Shown here: one piece after another, positions 21,872 through 33,580 of the stretch
How positions within the stretch are numbered: position 1 is the first letter of the stretch
How the letters are laid out: each line of letters begins with the position of its first letter
NCBI GenBank assembly: GCA_940337035.1
Contig: CALNHX010002271.1
Span: forward strand, 1-64,000
DNA length: 64,000 nucleotides
Origin: Agriotes lineatus
Taxonomy: Eukaryota; Arthropoda; Insecta; Coleoptera; Elateridae
Reading direction: 5' to 3'
The notes under the pieces: generated by a model
The model's input: the letters and a program-made list of their open reading frames with translations, nothing else
Database searches by the model: none
Told to the model about the DNA's origin: nothing
Made by a program: the position numbers and the translations under genes

Positions 21872-23891
21872 TAACAAGCCTACGTCTATGCTCAGCGGTA
21901 GGGTTACTTCAATGGCGTCGGTTTCGGAAGAGGAGGTTGGGCGTTACCCTCAGCTAGACACTGGATTTGATTGGAACAAAGTTTATTATATTTACACTAA
22001 CTAACATACAAATAAGCTTAGAACTAGGTAACATATATGTACAGAAAAAGAAAAGAAAATGGCGGATGGGCATCCGCAGTTGGAAGCTGGTGTGGTCCTT
22101 CGGAGGCGGTGCCGGCGGCTTCCTCCTGCGGTTGCAGCGGCGGCGGTGGCGACTGGCGACGGGGCGGCGGGCTGAGAGCAGCGGCGGCGGCAACGTCGGC
22201 GGCAGTGCGGATCTCCTTGGCGGAGGCGGCGGCTGGCGGCTTCCTTCTGCGGTTGCAGCGGCGGCGGTGGCGACTGGCGACGGGGCGGCGGGCTGTGAGT
22301 AGCGGCGGCGGCAACGTCGGCGGCAGTGCTGATCTCCTTTGGCGGAGGCGGCGGCTGGCGGCTTCCTTCTGCGGTTGCAGCGGCGGCAGTGCTGATCTCC
22401 TTTGGCGGAGGCGGCGGCTGGCGGCTTCCTTCTGCGGTTGCAGCGGCGCGGTGGCGACTGGCGACGGGGCGGCGGGCTGTGAGCAGCGGCGGCGGCAACG
22501 TCGGCGGCGGTGGTGATCTCCTGGGCGGAGGCGGCGGCTGGCGAAAGTGGCTTTCCAAAGACGGCAGGCAGCAGAGTCCAATGCGTAGGGTTGGCTCTAA
22601 GTCCACGAGGGTGATAGGCTCTGGAGAGGCTGGAGCTGCTAGCTGGTCCTGGAAGCTGAAGTGGCTCGAATCCCAAGTCCCACGAAGACGGCAGACAGCA
22701 GAGTCCAATGAAGTGGATTGGCTCTAAGTCCACGAAGATGCGACAGACAGCTAAGTCCAGTAGAACGGCTGTTGGTCCTGGAGCTGAAGTGGCTGCTGGT
22801 GGTCCGGGAAGCTGAAGTGGCTGCTGGTAGTCCTGGAAGCTGAAGTGGCTGCTGGTAGTCCTGGAAGCTGAAGTGGCTGCTGGTGGACTCTCCTTGGCTG
22901 AGTTGCTGCTGGTTCGACTCTCCTGGATTGAGTAATTTCTTACTGCCAGCGTCTGACTATTTAAAGGAGCCAGTCCTTTGTCCAACGCGATCTCGACGCT
23001 CATTGGTCGAAGTAGAAGGGATGTTTTGCCCGATTTCGATATATTTTGAAATTATAGCATTTAATTGAGCGGCGTGATCAATTATCGACTTGGATTGAGT
23101 CGCAATCAATAGTTGATGAAATGCCGATTCTAACGACACCCAATTTGCTATGTTTTGAGTAAAAATTAGCTCAACTTGGAATTTTTAATGCAATGTTCCG
23201 CGTAAAGCTTAATTAAGTATTATTCTTATGGCGTGTGTTAAAAAGTTTATTATGCTTTGATCGGTTGCGCGCTATTTTTATAAGATTTTTGAGACCAATT
23301 TCGCTTTTCTGGGACGCTTCCTTCCGTTAATTAAAATTTAATTTGTAATCTGCATCTTTGCCCGCTGTACTCGGTCGTGGCCCCTGATTTCTTCGTTACA
23401 ATATGCCTTTCCTCGGGCCGCTGAACTCTCGGCCGCTCTCCCGGGCGCGTGTTTGGCTGCCTGATGGAAAAATTGCTTTTTCTCCACCTGTATATGTGCT
23501 AGCGCTCTGTGGTTTGTTTTAATAGGTAGCGGTTAATTTTTCCTATCTTCTGGTATCCTTTATGTGTGATTAAAACAGAGCGCACTCTGTTTTAAGGGCG
23601 TTTTAGTGAAAAATTCTTAATTTAATCTGCAAACATTCGTGAGGCGTATTTCGCTGGCTGTCACCTTTCTTGGCCGGCCGGCTCCAATAAAGTTTATGGT
23701 TGCAATCTTGCTGCACTTTAGAAATTCGCTGTAAGGACACTTATTTTTATGATTTTAGGGTTTTGAAAGATACTTCTGCGTAGGATCGCGGCGGTTTGTT
23801 AAACAGATGTAATATTCTTTGTTCTTCGGGCGCCTTTCGGGCGGCGTACGTTTCCTTTGTTTTTATTCGATCTGTTTAACGGTTCATATCA
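21872..23891 (-). repeat. 5' LTR (right copy) of the Gypsy-type element
   Basis: Same length (2020 bp) and nearly the same sequence as 18107-20126. I see single-base differences at the equivalents of 18788, 19382 and 19790. It contains the same GC-rich and AAGCTGAAGTGG arrays. Confidence 0.9.
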
Positions 23892-23895
23892 ACTG

Positions 23896-24017
23896 GTCCT
23901 GAAACGTTTATTTATGATGACATAATCTATTTGGTTTCTCACAACATCCAATTTGGTATTCTGCGGGAATTTCCAAGTACACGGTCTGCGTATTAGCAGC
24001 TGAAAGTCTTTGTGATT
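23896..24017 (-). pseudogene. Second LINE (minus), endonuclease fragment between inserts
   Basis: Minus-strand reading gives NHKDFQLLIRRPCTWKFPQN, then LDVVRNQIDYVIINKRFRTS. This fits the RNQIDYILIxxRFRN step of APE endonucleases. It joins 25371 upstream (once the short hAT is removed) and 18106 downstream (once the Gypsy-type element is removed). Confidence 0.75.
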
Positions 24018-25370
24018 CAGGCCCGGATTAAGAGGGGGGCCCAAGGGGCCCGGGCCCTGGGCCACCCACCAAGAGTGGGCCTCCCACCAATACTGGGGTA
24101 AATATCACAAAACAGGAAAAATACATGGCTCTTTGCTGTGAACTGCTTATAATGATCGGGAACATGAATTTCCATACATTGTGTCTTACTTCTCTAGCTT
24201 GATATGAAATGTAATAGTCAAGCTTTATATTTTAAATTAGTTAAAATTATTGAAAATCATAAAAAAAGTTATTGTACTGATGAACTGGCCCGTTCTTCCA
24301 ACAACATAGTAATAATGCACATTAAATTTAGTTACAATGGCTGATAATTTACTAATTTACACCAGTTATAATTATTCACAATTAAATGTTTAGTATGTTG
24401 AAAAACACAAATTGCATTATGTTAAAAGCCAGATATACTGCGTGAATTGGACTTTAGTGACATCATCAGCGATTTTGCAGCACGAAAATCGAGGAAAGTG
24501 CCTGTAATGGTTATAACATTATTCATTCGTTGATTTGTAATATATTTATGTGTTATGTTATACTATACTTTTAAATGAAAAAATCTGTAAAAGACTTTAC
24601 GCAGAACTTCCCTCGTCGACATTGTGACAATAATAAATTTTAAAAATCAAATTAAGTTAGGAGTAAAAATATCTTCACGTTTCTAATAAATTAAATACAT
24701 TTTCAAATATAAAAACAAATGTATCCCGCTCGGGTTTGAACCCGCCGCATCTACAGAGCGCCCCAACATAGAGTCCCTCTCTGCATCGATAAAGTCATCT
24801 ACGCTACCAAGCCGCTTTCAAATAAGTCCGGCGCGCGCTGCTCTTAAAGAAAACGCTGTTATTGTTGAAATGTTTTTACTCTTTTGTGACATTATCCTCT
24901 ATCGGTTGTGTCTTATTTTCGGCAAATGTAAAGCCTGACCTATGTGAATTAATTACTTTCTTTTATTTCAAAGTCAACACAAAAATAAACAAAATTTTAT
25001 TCTTTTAAGGTGCTCACCCTGTATATATTTGTATGAAATTGTACCGGTTTCATCCGAGGTAGATATATAATATGTATGCAAAATATTGTCTTCCTATGAC
25101 AAATAGTTTTTGAGCTATACTGCCAACAGACGGACAGACGGACGGACAGACAGACAGACAGACAGACTGACGGAATTGAGAAAACCTCTTTCAGACGAGG
25201 GAAGTAAAAATTGAATAATTTTAACTGAATTTCTCTGCGTAAATAAATTTTGTAAATAAACTTGTGTTCGTTTCATTTCGTGTTTTTGCATTACATATTG
25301 CAACACCTTGAAACAATGGGCCTCCCACCAAAATGGGCCCCGGGCCACCCACATCTTAGATCCGGCCCTG
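24018..25370. mobile_element. Short non-autonomous hAT element, TSD TTGTGATT
   Basis: The perfect 8-bp TSD TTGTGATT is at 24010-24017 and 25371-25378. The termini are CAGGCCCGGATTAAGA and, inverted, CAGGGCCGGATCTAAGA, followed by GGGCC-rich subterminal sequence with the shared word GTGGGAGGCCCA. It is 1353 bp with no transposase frame. It carries a reverse copy of the dispersed repeat at 10938-11560 (about 25005-25215, with a GACAGACAG run) and a tRNA-like box pair. It is inserted in the minus-strand LINE. Confidence 0.9.
24727..24812 (-). other. tRNA-like A-box and B-box pair
   Basis: The minus strand shows TGGTAGCGTAGATG (24809 down to 24796), similar to a pol III A box, and GGTTCAAACCC (24742-24732), a good B box, about 65 bp apart. 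The flanks do not form an acceptor stem, so this is not a tRNA gene. It may be a tRNA-derived SINE head or chance. Confidence 0.25.
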
Positions 25371-25980
25371 TTGTGATTATGAGCTCGTTCTGCTGGCAAA
25401 ACTGTACTAATCGGCCAACTATCTGATTCCTCTCTTCTATACCAAAGTCGCCTAGCACATCTCCTACCCGCCTTTTGCCCACTTTACCGTTAAAATCTCC
25501 CATGATTGTATTCACTTCATGTCGCTTCGTCATTTTCAGCAAATCTTTTATCTATCCATAGAATTCGTGGATTTCATTTTCACATTTATCTGCAGTTGAG
25601 CATGTACCTGTATGATGTTAATATTAACGGGGTTACCTTGCAATTATATAAACATGACTCTGTCTGAAAGTGGTATGAAATTTATAACTGATTCGTTGAT
25701 CTCCTGAGTTAATATAGTAACTCTTACTCGGCTCCAGTAATTTCTGTCGTTGTTTTCAGAATAGTATATAGTCGCGTCATCTATTTGACACTTTCCTGTG
25801 CTTGGTCTGCGCATTTCGCTTATCCCAAGAATCTGCAATCTGATCCTTTTCATTTCGTTAATTGTATTATGGACGTTCCCGGATTCAAATAGGCTATTAA
25901 CATTCCAAGTTCCTAAATGTATGACGTATGGTTCTTTATTTTTAACCCACATTCCACTTGCGGGAGGTTTCAATCATTCC
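25371..25980 (-). pseudogene. Second LINE (minus), endonuclease N-terminal part
   Basis: Two minus-strand frames cover an APE endonuclease. LGTWNVNSLFESGNVHNTI, LQILGISEMRRPSTGK and IYYSENNDRN lie at 25973-25644. TIMGDFNGKVGKR, DVLGDFGIEERN and LVQFCQQNELIIT lie at 25543-25371. This is the family often annotated as craniofacial development protein 2-like in insect genomes. A frame break lies near 25640. Sequence up to 26913 belongs to the same insertion by the TSD argument but is not readable as protein. Confidence 0.78.
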
Positions 25981-26137
25981 ATGCAATAATTCTTAGCACC
26001 CCCTGGCCACTTACGACCTGTCGCGGATTGGGGGGTCATTCTTCCTTGATGTCTAACAATAGTTACTATTCACGGGAAAATAGTGTAGTAGGTTCCTTTA
26101 AGTTGTGAAAATTTACATTTTGAAATTTAAAATTCTA

Positions 26138-26732
26138 GTTTTGGAGATAAATTATGTCAATGAATTTAGAAAATACGTATTATTTTATTTCTACTATTGA
26201 AATAATAAAAAAGCAATAAGTCGTAACATGTTTAATATTTTAAAAGTTTCACAACTTATGGTTGCTTCATCGGTTGTTATAAAAATAATTTGTTTAAAAT
26301 TGGGTTTAAATATCTGAAAGGAATAAATTAGATTAGCGAATACATTCACCTCAATAAAACCTGCATTCTTACATTACGATATTATATAGTTGATTTTTAC
26401 CATTGTGCAGAATTAATTACGACATTTTACTTATTATGAAGTTTCTATTTTTTAAGTTAAAACTGAAATATTTATATAGGTACATGTTGACATTTTTTAT
26501 TTTTGATTGAATATGCACCCCAAATGGGTTGAAAACTGTGCATTGAAAAATTCAATATAAATCTAAAACTCGGTTTAAACATAGTGGAATGCAATGGAAT
26601 TTTAAACAAACTATTTTTATAACAACTGATGAAGCAACCATAAGTTGCGAAACGTTTTGTAATTTTTAAAACTTTGCATTAATAAAATAATACGTATTTT
26701 CTAAATTCATTGATATAATTTATCTCCAAAAC
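26138..26732. mobile_element. Foldback/MITE with about 165-bp inverted repeats, TSD TA
   Basis: The ends GTTTTGGAGATAAATTAT and its inverted copy are flanked by TA (26136-26137 and 26733-26734). Inverted similarity runs inward for about 165 bp, including AATTTAGAAAATACGTATTA and CAACTTATGGTTGCTTCATC. TA target and size fit a Tc1/mariner-type MITE. No transposase is present. Confidence 0.85.
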
Positions 26733-26920
26733 TATAGTACTAGGTTCCTATTATTTTCTACACCGCAGCTCCAAGGTCACAATAGCTAACATCTGAGCCA
26801 TTGCCCTTAGTTATTCAAAGTGTAACCATACTGTTTCAAACTCTGCTTACATTTAATAATGATAAAACTGCTGCCCTTTACCATTCCTATTTGGTCCATA
26901 GATACAACATACAGTTGATT

Positions 26921-27071
26921 AGAATAATACAAATATAAATATTGAGAGACTCCGCAGCCCGGGAAAAGTTTCAAATAGAAACTGGAAGAGAGATGATAAA
27001 AATAGTGAAAAGCTCATCTACTATGGATCTAGAGGAACTGTGGAGACAATTTAAAAAGATAGTGTTGGAAG
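26921..27071 (+). pseudogene. LINE-1st layer, linker between endonuclease and RT
   Basis: Reads LRDSAAREKFQIETGREMIK, then TMDLEELWRQFKKIVLEA, the usual sequence between endonuclease and reverse transcriptase in this LINE group. It continues from 17399 and is cut at 27071 by the 24-kb hAT. At 51241 the frame continues AAEKVFEV without loss. Confidence 0.75.
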
Positions 27072-27529
27072 CAGTGCTGGGCAAATTACTTTAAAAAAGT
27101 AATTAATTACCAATTACCGCCCAATGAAGTAATTTAATTTTCAGAGATTCAATTACTCACAGGAAATAGTAATTCAAGTACCAATTACTTAGTAATTGTA
27201 ATTGTAAACATCAATTACTTTTTCAATTACTTTCAATAAAAATAATAAATTGTCATATAGTTCGATTTAGTAGAACTTTCTTGCAAGTTGCAACTATCAT
27301 TAGTGTCGTGTCGATTCGTAATCGTAATCTAAAAATCTGGTGTGATACACTCACACAACTTCCTTTTACAGTGATCTTATAATTAGTCAAAAATGTCATT
27401 TTTAATTTTTAACCATTTGTTAAAAATTTTCAAAAATTACAAATTCTACAAAAACGGTACAAAATCGAGTGTTAGTTGAAGAGACAAATTTTCTCTAGAA
27501 TTTTAAGGGGAATTCAAAAATGTAATAAT

Positions 27530-28020
27530 ATACCGGGTGTTTTATTTAAAATAGGAGTTAATAAAAAAAATAGAAAAAAAAACAAAAGAAACCCACTTTA
27601 GAAGTATTCAACTGGAAAATCATCTATCTCACATCAATACACATTAAAAATGTAAGAAAAATGTAAAGTTTAAAAAAAATCGTTAGAGCCGTTTTTGAAA
27701 AAATCGAAAAAAACTGAAAAATCACAAGAGTAAACTCCTACTTCCGGTTATGCGATTTTCTTCAAAAGCTTGCTGTCTCATCTACATAGTACACAAAACT
27801 TATATATGAAGTTTCAACGCCATACCTCTTTTCGTTTTTGAGATATTCTGTTCACAGACAGACACACACACACACAGACACACACACACACAGACAGACC
27901 AATGAAAAAAAATATGTTTTTTGAGATCAGGGGACTCTAAAACGTGAAGTTCCGTTGAAAACTCAATTTCGAATTTTTGGGGTGAATCCAATACTTCCTT
28001 TATAGTAAAAGGAAGTAAAA
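27530..28020. repeat. Dispersed repeat related to the CTGTC-type repeat, with CA microsatellite
   Basis: Starts TACCGGGTGTTTTATTTAAA. It contains TTTTTGAGATATTCTGTTCA, then a (CA)n/(CAGA)n run at 27854-27898, and ends GGAAGTAAAAA, an end word also seen at 25200. Layout resembles the repeats at 10938-11560 and 25005-25215. Confidence 0.45.
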
Positions 28021-28655
28021 ATGCTTACTTTTTATGTTTTGTTTACTATAATAACCTACATACTTTATCACTTTTGTTTTTTGATAATTACTTCGACACG
28101 AAGTGTACGAAGTATTGAAATTCCCTCATATCGAAAACCACTCTGAGTCAAATATCTCTAAAATTCGAGCCAACCGACTAATGAACCCACTATATCAAAT
28201 CTCCGTCTCGGCGGTGCGGATCTTTTGGCGAAGATCCCAGCCCACTAGATCAATCCCCCGCATTGGGGGGGTGCCTAAACGTGCTGTGCGGGGGATGTAT
28301 GTTCGTATGTGTACACGATTCCGGTCGCCAGGAACCTTCCTGAAGTTTTGGATCGTTTTCATACGATAGGTCCTCCGAAAATGAAGGCAACATCAACTTT
28401 TGAGCTATGGTCGTCGGCAAAAAAAATTTTTTTTTTTTTAATAAATAACTGGTTCATAGCATTTCATTGTATTAGCGAAACGGAGTGATGCTGAGTATCG
28501 AAGTATTCTTGGAAAGCACGGAAGGGCGCTTTTCTTGGGTGGGGGATACCGTATATTTAAATCTTGTAGCTACATGCACCGTTCATCAAAACCAAACTTT
28601 TTAGTTTGTTTTGATGTAAGATGTAAGTAAATACATAAAGTCAAGGATAACAAAT
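28021..28655. other. Unclassified part of the 24-kb hAT
   Basis: Contains a locally GC-rich block (28200-28350) with a C-run/G-run inverted pair around CGCATTG at 28256-28268. No homology recognised. A transposase was looked for and not seen. Confidence 0.3.
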
Positions 28656-28659
28656 ATAC

Positions 28660-29141
28660 AGGGTGTCGCAAAAAGAATGGGACACCGATTGGTCATAGAT
28701 TCCTTAGGTTATAATACACCGATTAAACCTAATATACCTTAGTACAAAGTCCATTCAGTAAGAAGGTATAGGGACTTGGAAGTTCAATTTAAATTTTTTA
28801 ATTTTTTTATTAATTTCCACATAGGTTATCACTGTAGTTGAGCTTTTTATCACGAATGTGGGTTTAGTTGTCGAGGCCCGTTGGGCCAAAGCAAATAAAC
28901 CACATGAAGGATAAAAAGGAACTTCCAGTGCCGAGGGCCATCTTGTTTTTTTTATCAAAATCACGAATTTTTTTTTAACCAACTTTTGTAGGTTTTGTTG
29001 ACGTCGGTTGACGTTTACCTATCACCTAGCCGTCTACAAAAAGTCGTAAAACAATGCGTTACTTCACTGCCCATTTCTCATATTTTAATGACGATTTCGA
29101 CGTTCTTCACTGCCGATTTAAAAAAATAGAAGTTTGTATAC
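28660..29141. repeat. Flanking repeat, left copy next to the first BEL
   Basis: Begins with ACAGGGTGTCGCAAAAAG. From about 28848 it matches the right copy (34092-34400): GAATGTGGGTTTAGTT, GGGCCAAAGCAAATAAAC, CAGTGCCGAGG, AAAAAGTCGTAAAACAATG, TTTTAATGACGATTT. The order and orientation are the same. See the right copy. Confidence 0.7.
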
Positions 29142-29410
29142 CGTTAAGGACTTTATAAACTTTTGCCGCCTCTCCTGCATTCTGAATTCATACTGTGCGC
29201 AGTAGACTGTCGAGCGGGCTTTGCCTCGCCGTTCACTTAACTTCCATCTGTCGACGAGACTGCATGCGAAGGAGTCCGCACCGCGAAAGCTAATTCTTTG
29301 TAAATGTTCAAATGTTTGTGTGTTAATTTATGGCAATAAATTACTTCCTTTGCTTTCAACGTGTGTATAATTTAGTGAAGAAATAAATCCATACAGTCCA
29401 TTAAATTCCA
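29142..29410 (+). repeat. 5' LTR of BEL 1
   Basis: Starts with the equivalent of TGTTAAGGACTTTATAAAC (first T is C here), which includes a TATAAA promoter element. It carries AATAAA near 29334 and ends TTAAATTCCA. Confidence 0.9.
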
Positions 29411-30139
29411 AGCCGAGCTGGCATTCAGGAATTTTCCAAATAACGGAAAACTGAGAAGGCTCCCCAGCATTGGTCCTACGATCCGGATTAGTAAGAACCC
29501 GGAAAAGCCACATTGTTCCTTCGAGCCGCATGGTCCATCGGCCCGGAAAAGCAGCCTAAATTCGCAGTTGTACAAGGCAAGTAAGTACAACAAGCAGTTT
29601 TCGTCCATAACGAGAGGAAGAAAGACAGCATACGGTGCTAGCAACGTGAGAGCGAGATAGCCAAACGCCAAGTCTCGCGCCAAGTTCGTGCACGTGTGCA
29701 TTGCAGCTGCAGACGAGACGGCAGTTCAAGCCATAACAAGGAAAAGGCGGCAAACACACCAATATCAATGTAAGCCTAATTTCCTATTTTTGCAATTCCT
29801 ATGCATGAATTTGGTTTTCTATCATCTGTGTTATGCATGTGCATAATTTCAGCTGCGTATTATTGCGTAAACAAATAGTTTATGAGTCATATAAACATTT
29901 TTAATTGCGTGAAATGCCAAGCTATTACGTTTGTTAGCGATATCCCCTGCAGGTTTCATACTGCAGTCGAAGCAGTCACAAGTGAATCATCTCGCGTTGT
30001 ACCAGGGTCGTTTTCTGCGTCGTTAGCGACAAGTTTCTCGCGTCGTTATCAAGCGCTGTCTGCGTTGTAAACAAATTCCGTGCCAGTGGCGTACGAAAAG
30101 TTAGTTCGATCTGTTAAATTGTTTTTAATCTCAACAATT

Positions 30140-31391
30140 ATGGATTCGCTTGTAAGAGTACGAGGCTCTATCAAAGGCAAGCTTACGCGTTTCGCAAATC
30201 ACGTGCAATCGTTGCAAACAGTTCAAGATGAAGATCAATTCTTATCTAGCGCTCAGATTTTTCAATTGCAGAAAAGATTGGATGCTATAGCCACTTTGTT
30301 ATCAGAATATTATGAGGTTCACGAACAAATTTTAGAAACCAGTGAGGATGTAGAATCTGAAATGCAGCAACAAGTCGAATTTGAAGACTCTTATTTTCTT
30401 GCAATTTCACAAGCTGAATGTTTGATTAATGAATACAACAAACAGTCTGATGTTGCACCAGATCGTTCTGGATCTCCTAACGGTAGAGTGAGATCAGGGC
30501 ATTCAAATTGCAGTTCGCATTGCAATAATCGAGCTGTACGCCTTCCTACCATTTCGATTCCGAAATATTCAGGGAACGTGTCAGAGTGGTTGGAATTTCG
30601 TGAGATTTTTATTAGTTTAATTCATGAGAATCAAACGTTAACTAATATTCAAAAGCTGCATTACTTAAAGGCTAGTTTACAGGGTGATGCAAGCCAAATT
30701 ATAAAAAGTTTAGAGTTTACTGCGAATAATTATATTCTAGCTTGGGATGCATTGTGTAATTGTTACAATGATCCAAAAATTCTGATTCATAACCACCTCA
30801 ATGCTATTTTTGAACTTGAATCGTGCAGTAAGGAATCTGCAACTAAATTACGTACGATTAGCGATATGTTATTCAAACATTTTACAGCAATCAAATCGTT
30901 AGCAACCGAAAGCGAGCTTCTTGATGTTGTTATCATTTATGTCGTTTCTAAAAAACTGGACCCCACGACATTCCGTGAATGGAGGTCCTTAGAAACCGGT
31001 CAAGTTCTGACCTGCCTAATCTTGACGAGTTCAAGGAATTTCTACAAAACACAGCAAATCTTCTAGAAACTCTGGAAGTAAAAAATATTAAGCTTGTACC
31101 CGAAAAGTCTTCCAAGGTACATTCGAAATCATTTGTGTCAGGTACCCCTTCGTGTCCACTTTGTAAAGGATCTCATCCCTTGTACAAATGCGATAAGTTT
31201 GTCAAGCTGTCTTCTCTTGACAGAAATGCAAAGGCAAAAGAGCTCCGTGTATGCTTTAATTGCCTAACTCAGGGTCACCTTGCGAGCCACTGTAGCTCCA
31301 AATATACGTGTAGAAAGTGCAAATCAAGGCACAACACCCTTCTTCATGAGGACAAACCTCAAATGCTTCTTCTAGTCAACCAGGATCTGCG
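30140..31391 (+). pseudogene. gag: gag of BEL 1
   Basis: Starts at ATG 30140 (MDSLVRVRGSIKGKL). Residues about 1-110 form a coiled N-terminus, followed by the DUF1759-type Gag core with the landmark LPTISIPKYSGNVSEWLEF and LHYLKASLQGDA. A frameshift near 30982 separates this from EFKEFLQNTANLLETLE and a Cys/His zinc-knuckle region (CPLCKGSHPLYKC, CFNCLTQGHLASHC, CRKCKSRHNTLLH). A second frame change lies near 31362. It encodes the nucleic-acid-binding capsid protein of the element. Confidence 0.85.
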
Positions 31392-32165
31392 ATGTCGGCA
31401 GAAACCCCTGTTGAACTAAATCAATCGATTTCGGCATTCTGTTCGAATGCTTTGCAGGTACTCTTACCTACGGCTACCGCTAAACTCATCGCTGATGATG
31501 GTACGCCTCATGTTGTGCGAATCCTGCTGGATTCCGGTTCCCAATCGAACTTCATACGTTCAGATTTGTGTAAAAGGTTGAAGCTTCCAACTCGCGAAGT
31601 CAACGTTACTGTTTCTGGCTTAAGTAAAGCTACTTCTCAAATCAAGGCTAGGTGTGATATCAAGCTGCAAGCCCCTCACACCTCATACAGTATTGGCCTA
31701 TCCTGTCTTGTTCTCGATGAGATTACAGGTACAACCCCAAGTTTTCGCGTCCAGCGAAACAGTTTCAAGGTTCCTGATAACATCAAGTTATCAGATCTGT
31801 CCTACGACCAGCCGGGCACCATCGACATTCTGATTGGTTCGCCCATTTTCTGGCAGCTCCTTTGTATTGGACAAATTGGTCTAGGCCCAAATCTTCCCAT
31901 CCTCCAAAAAACTCGTTATGGTTGGATTGTTTCTGGCCCTACAGGCCCCCCTTCTGCGTACCCTGTACAGTGCAATCTTGGCACGATTGAGGATGCTTCT
32001 GATCCCATTGCTAGGTTTTGGCAACTCGAACATTACCCAGAGGAAAAGGTTCGCACAAATGAAGAGAACGCCTGTGAGGCACATTTCGTGCAAAATACTC
32101 AACGAGAAGCGAATGGTCGATTCGTTGTCTCTATCCCTCTCAAGAAACCTGTAGCAGGTATTGGG
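31392..32165 (+). pseudogene. Aspartic protease part of BEL 1 pol
   Basis: DUF1758-type retropepsin with active-site LLDSGSQSNFI at about residue 47, then LIGSPIFWQLLCIG and the LGWIVSG-like TRYGWIVSGP. It continues toward the start of the RT region (RFWQLEHYPEE) but ends at a stop near 32168, where the RT core is missing. Confidence 0.85.
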
Positions 32166-32202
32166 TGATTCATTGCAAATCTCTCAGAAAAGATTCTTAT
32201 CA

Positions 32203-32700
32203 GTAGAGAATATTTCAGATTCTGCAAGTAGTAAGGCTACCACGCGTAGCATCTTGCCTGAAAATATCCCAGATTTCAGATTCTACAAGTAGTAAGGCTA
32301 CCAATCGTAGCAGCTTGTCTGAAATTTCCCAGATAGTTGACCCGCTGGGTCTGTCAAGCCTTTGGTGGCACGGTCCCACCTGGCTAAGCGAAAGTGAGGC
32401 ATCTTGGCCTACTTCCATGTTCAATATTTCAGATTCTACAAGTGGTAAGGCTACCAATCGTAGCAGCTTGTCTGAAATATCCCATATTTCAAATTCTACA
32501 AGTGGTAAGGCTACCAATCGTAGCAGCTTGTCTGAAATATCCCATATTTCAAATTCTACAAGTGGTAAGGCTACCAAGCGTAGCATCTTGTCTGAAAGAT
32601 CGCAGATATTTGACAAGCTGGGTCTGTTAAGCCTTTGGTGGCATGGTCCCACCTGGCTAAGCGAAGGCGAGGCATCTTGGCCTGCTTCCAAACATGTTCG
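32203..32700 (+). repeat. Tandem duplications replacing the RT core of BEL 1
   Basis: Five copies of a unit of about 58 bp (CAGATTCTACAAGTRGTAAG, GGCTACCAAKCGTAGCA, CTTGTCTGAAAT) start near 32214, 32278, 32432, 32490 and 32548. Copies 2 and 5 run on into a longer block translating as LGLxSLWWHGPTWLSE, which is the end of BEL RNase H. The short unit translates as SKATKRSILSEISQIFD-like sequence, normally found near the end of the RT. So a deletion fused RT end to RNase H end, and the product was then duplicated in tandem. Confidence 0.85.
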
Positions 32701-33580
32701 TGCTGAGCTTCCAGAATTCAAAAAAGAAGTTCAGAGTCTTCCTGTAACCTCTGTTGAACCATTTCCGTTCAATCAGTATTCAAGCTTCGCTCGCTTACAA
32801 CGAGTTACAGCTATTGTTTTGTCACAAAGGCAGTGCACCTTGAATTGGTCGCTGATCTTTCTACTGAAGCCTTCTTAATGGCTTTTCGCCGGTTTGTGGC
32901 TCGTCGAGGCAAACCGCTCCATGTCTATTCTGACAATGGCACTAACTTTGTCGGCGCTAATTCCGAATTAATCGAATTAGGCAATTTTCTTGCGGAACAA
33001 GGCCTTTCTATTTCCGAATCAGTCGCGAACGACGGAGTAGCTTGGCATTTTATACCCGCGCGCAGTCCCACTTTGGAGGATTGTGGGAGGCCGGAATTAA
33101 GTCCTCCAAACATCACCTACGGCGCGTTATAGGTAACGCTAGTCTAAATTACGATGAATTTTGCACTTTGCTGCCCAGGTGGAAGCGACCTTAAACTCCC
33201 GACCCCTGTCTCCTTTGTCCTCTGATCCAAACGACCTTCAGCCTTTGACTCCTGCTCATTTCCTGATTGGTCGTCCGTTGGTGTCACTGCCTGATCCCAA
33301 CGTTACTGAGATAGCCGAGTCTCGGCTGTCTAAATACCAGAGAATACAACAACTTCACCAGAATGTGTGGAAGAGATGGAGTAAAGAGTACATCTCGGAA
33401 CTCCAACAGCGCACCAAATGGCGCACGCATCTTTCGGACCTCCAGCCTGGTTCCATGGTCCTCATCAAGGATGACAATCTACCCCCTCTGAAGTGGAGGT
33501 TAGGCCGGGTCACCGAGCTGCACCCTGGCCTTGACGGCGTTACGCGTGTGGCGTCAGTAAACACTGTGTCAGGATCGTGA
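32701..33580 (+). pseudogene. Integrase remnant of BEL 1
   Basis: After a short pre-integrase piece (LPEFKKEVQSLPVT) the frame reads TKAVHLELVADLSTEAF, then YSDNGTNFVGANSEL with the second catalytic Asp. Frame changes near 33075 and 33150 lead to WEAGIKSSKHHLRR-like sequence with the Glu, LNSRPLSPLSSD, and the C-terminal LKWRLGRVTELHPG. The zinc-binding domain and the first catalytic Asp are absent. Confidence 0.85.

Larger units (their letters stand above)
18107..23891 (-). mobile_element. Young non-autonomous Gypsy-type LTR element
   Basis: Two direct 2020-bp LTRs (18107-20126 and 21872-23891) flank 1745 bp of internal DNA. The 4-bp TSD ACTG is at 18103-18106 and 23892-23895. I counted three differences between the LTRs by eye, so the insertion is recent. 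The minus strand is the coding strand: a primer-binding-like site borders the right LTR, a polypurine tract borders the left LTR, and one gag-like frame lies between. No protease, reverse transcriptase, RNase H or integrase is present, so it must rely on enzymes from an autonomous relative. It interrupts the minus-strand LINE between 18106 and 23896. Confidence 0.9.

Noticed and set aside
24727..24812. A tRNA gene
   Set aside because: A and B boxes are present, but no acceptor stem or normal anticodon arm forms. Kept only as a low-confidence tRNA-like feature.
27854..27991. Coding frame over the CA repeat (minus strand)
   Set aside because: The VCVCVCLCV-type peptide is produced by the microsatellite.
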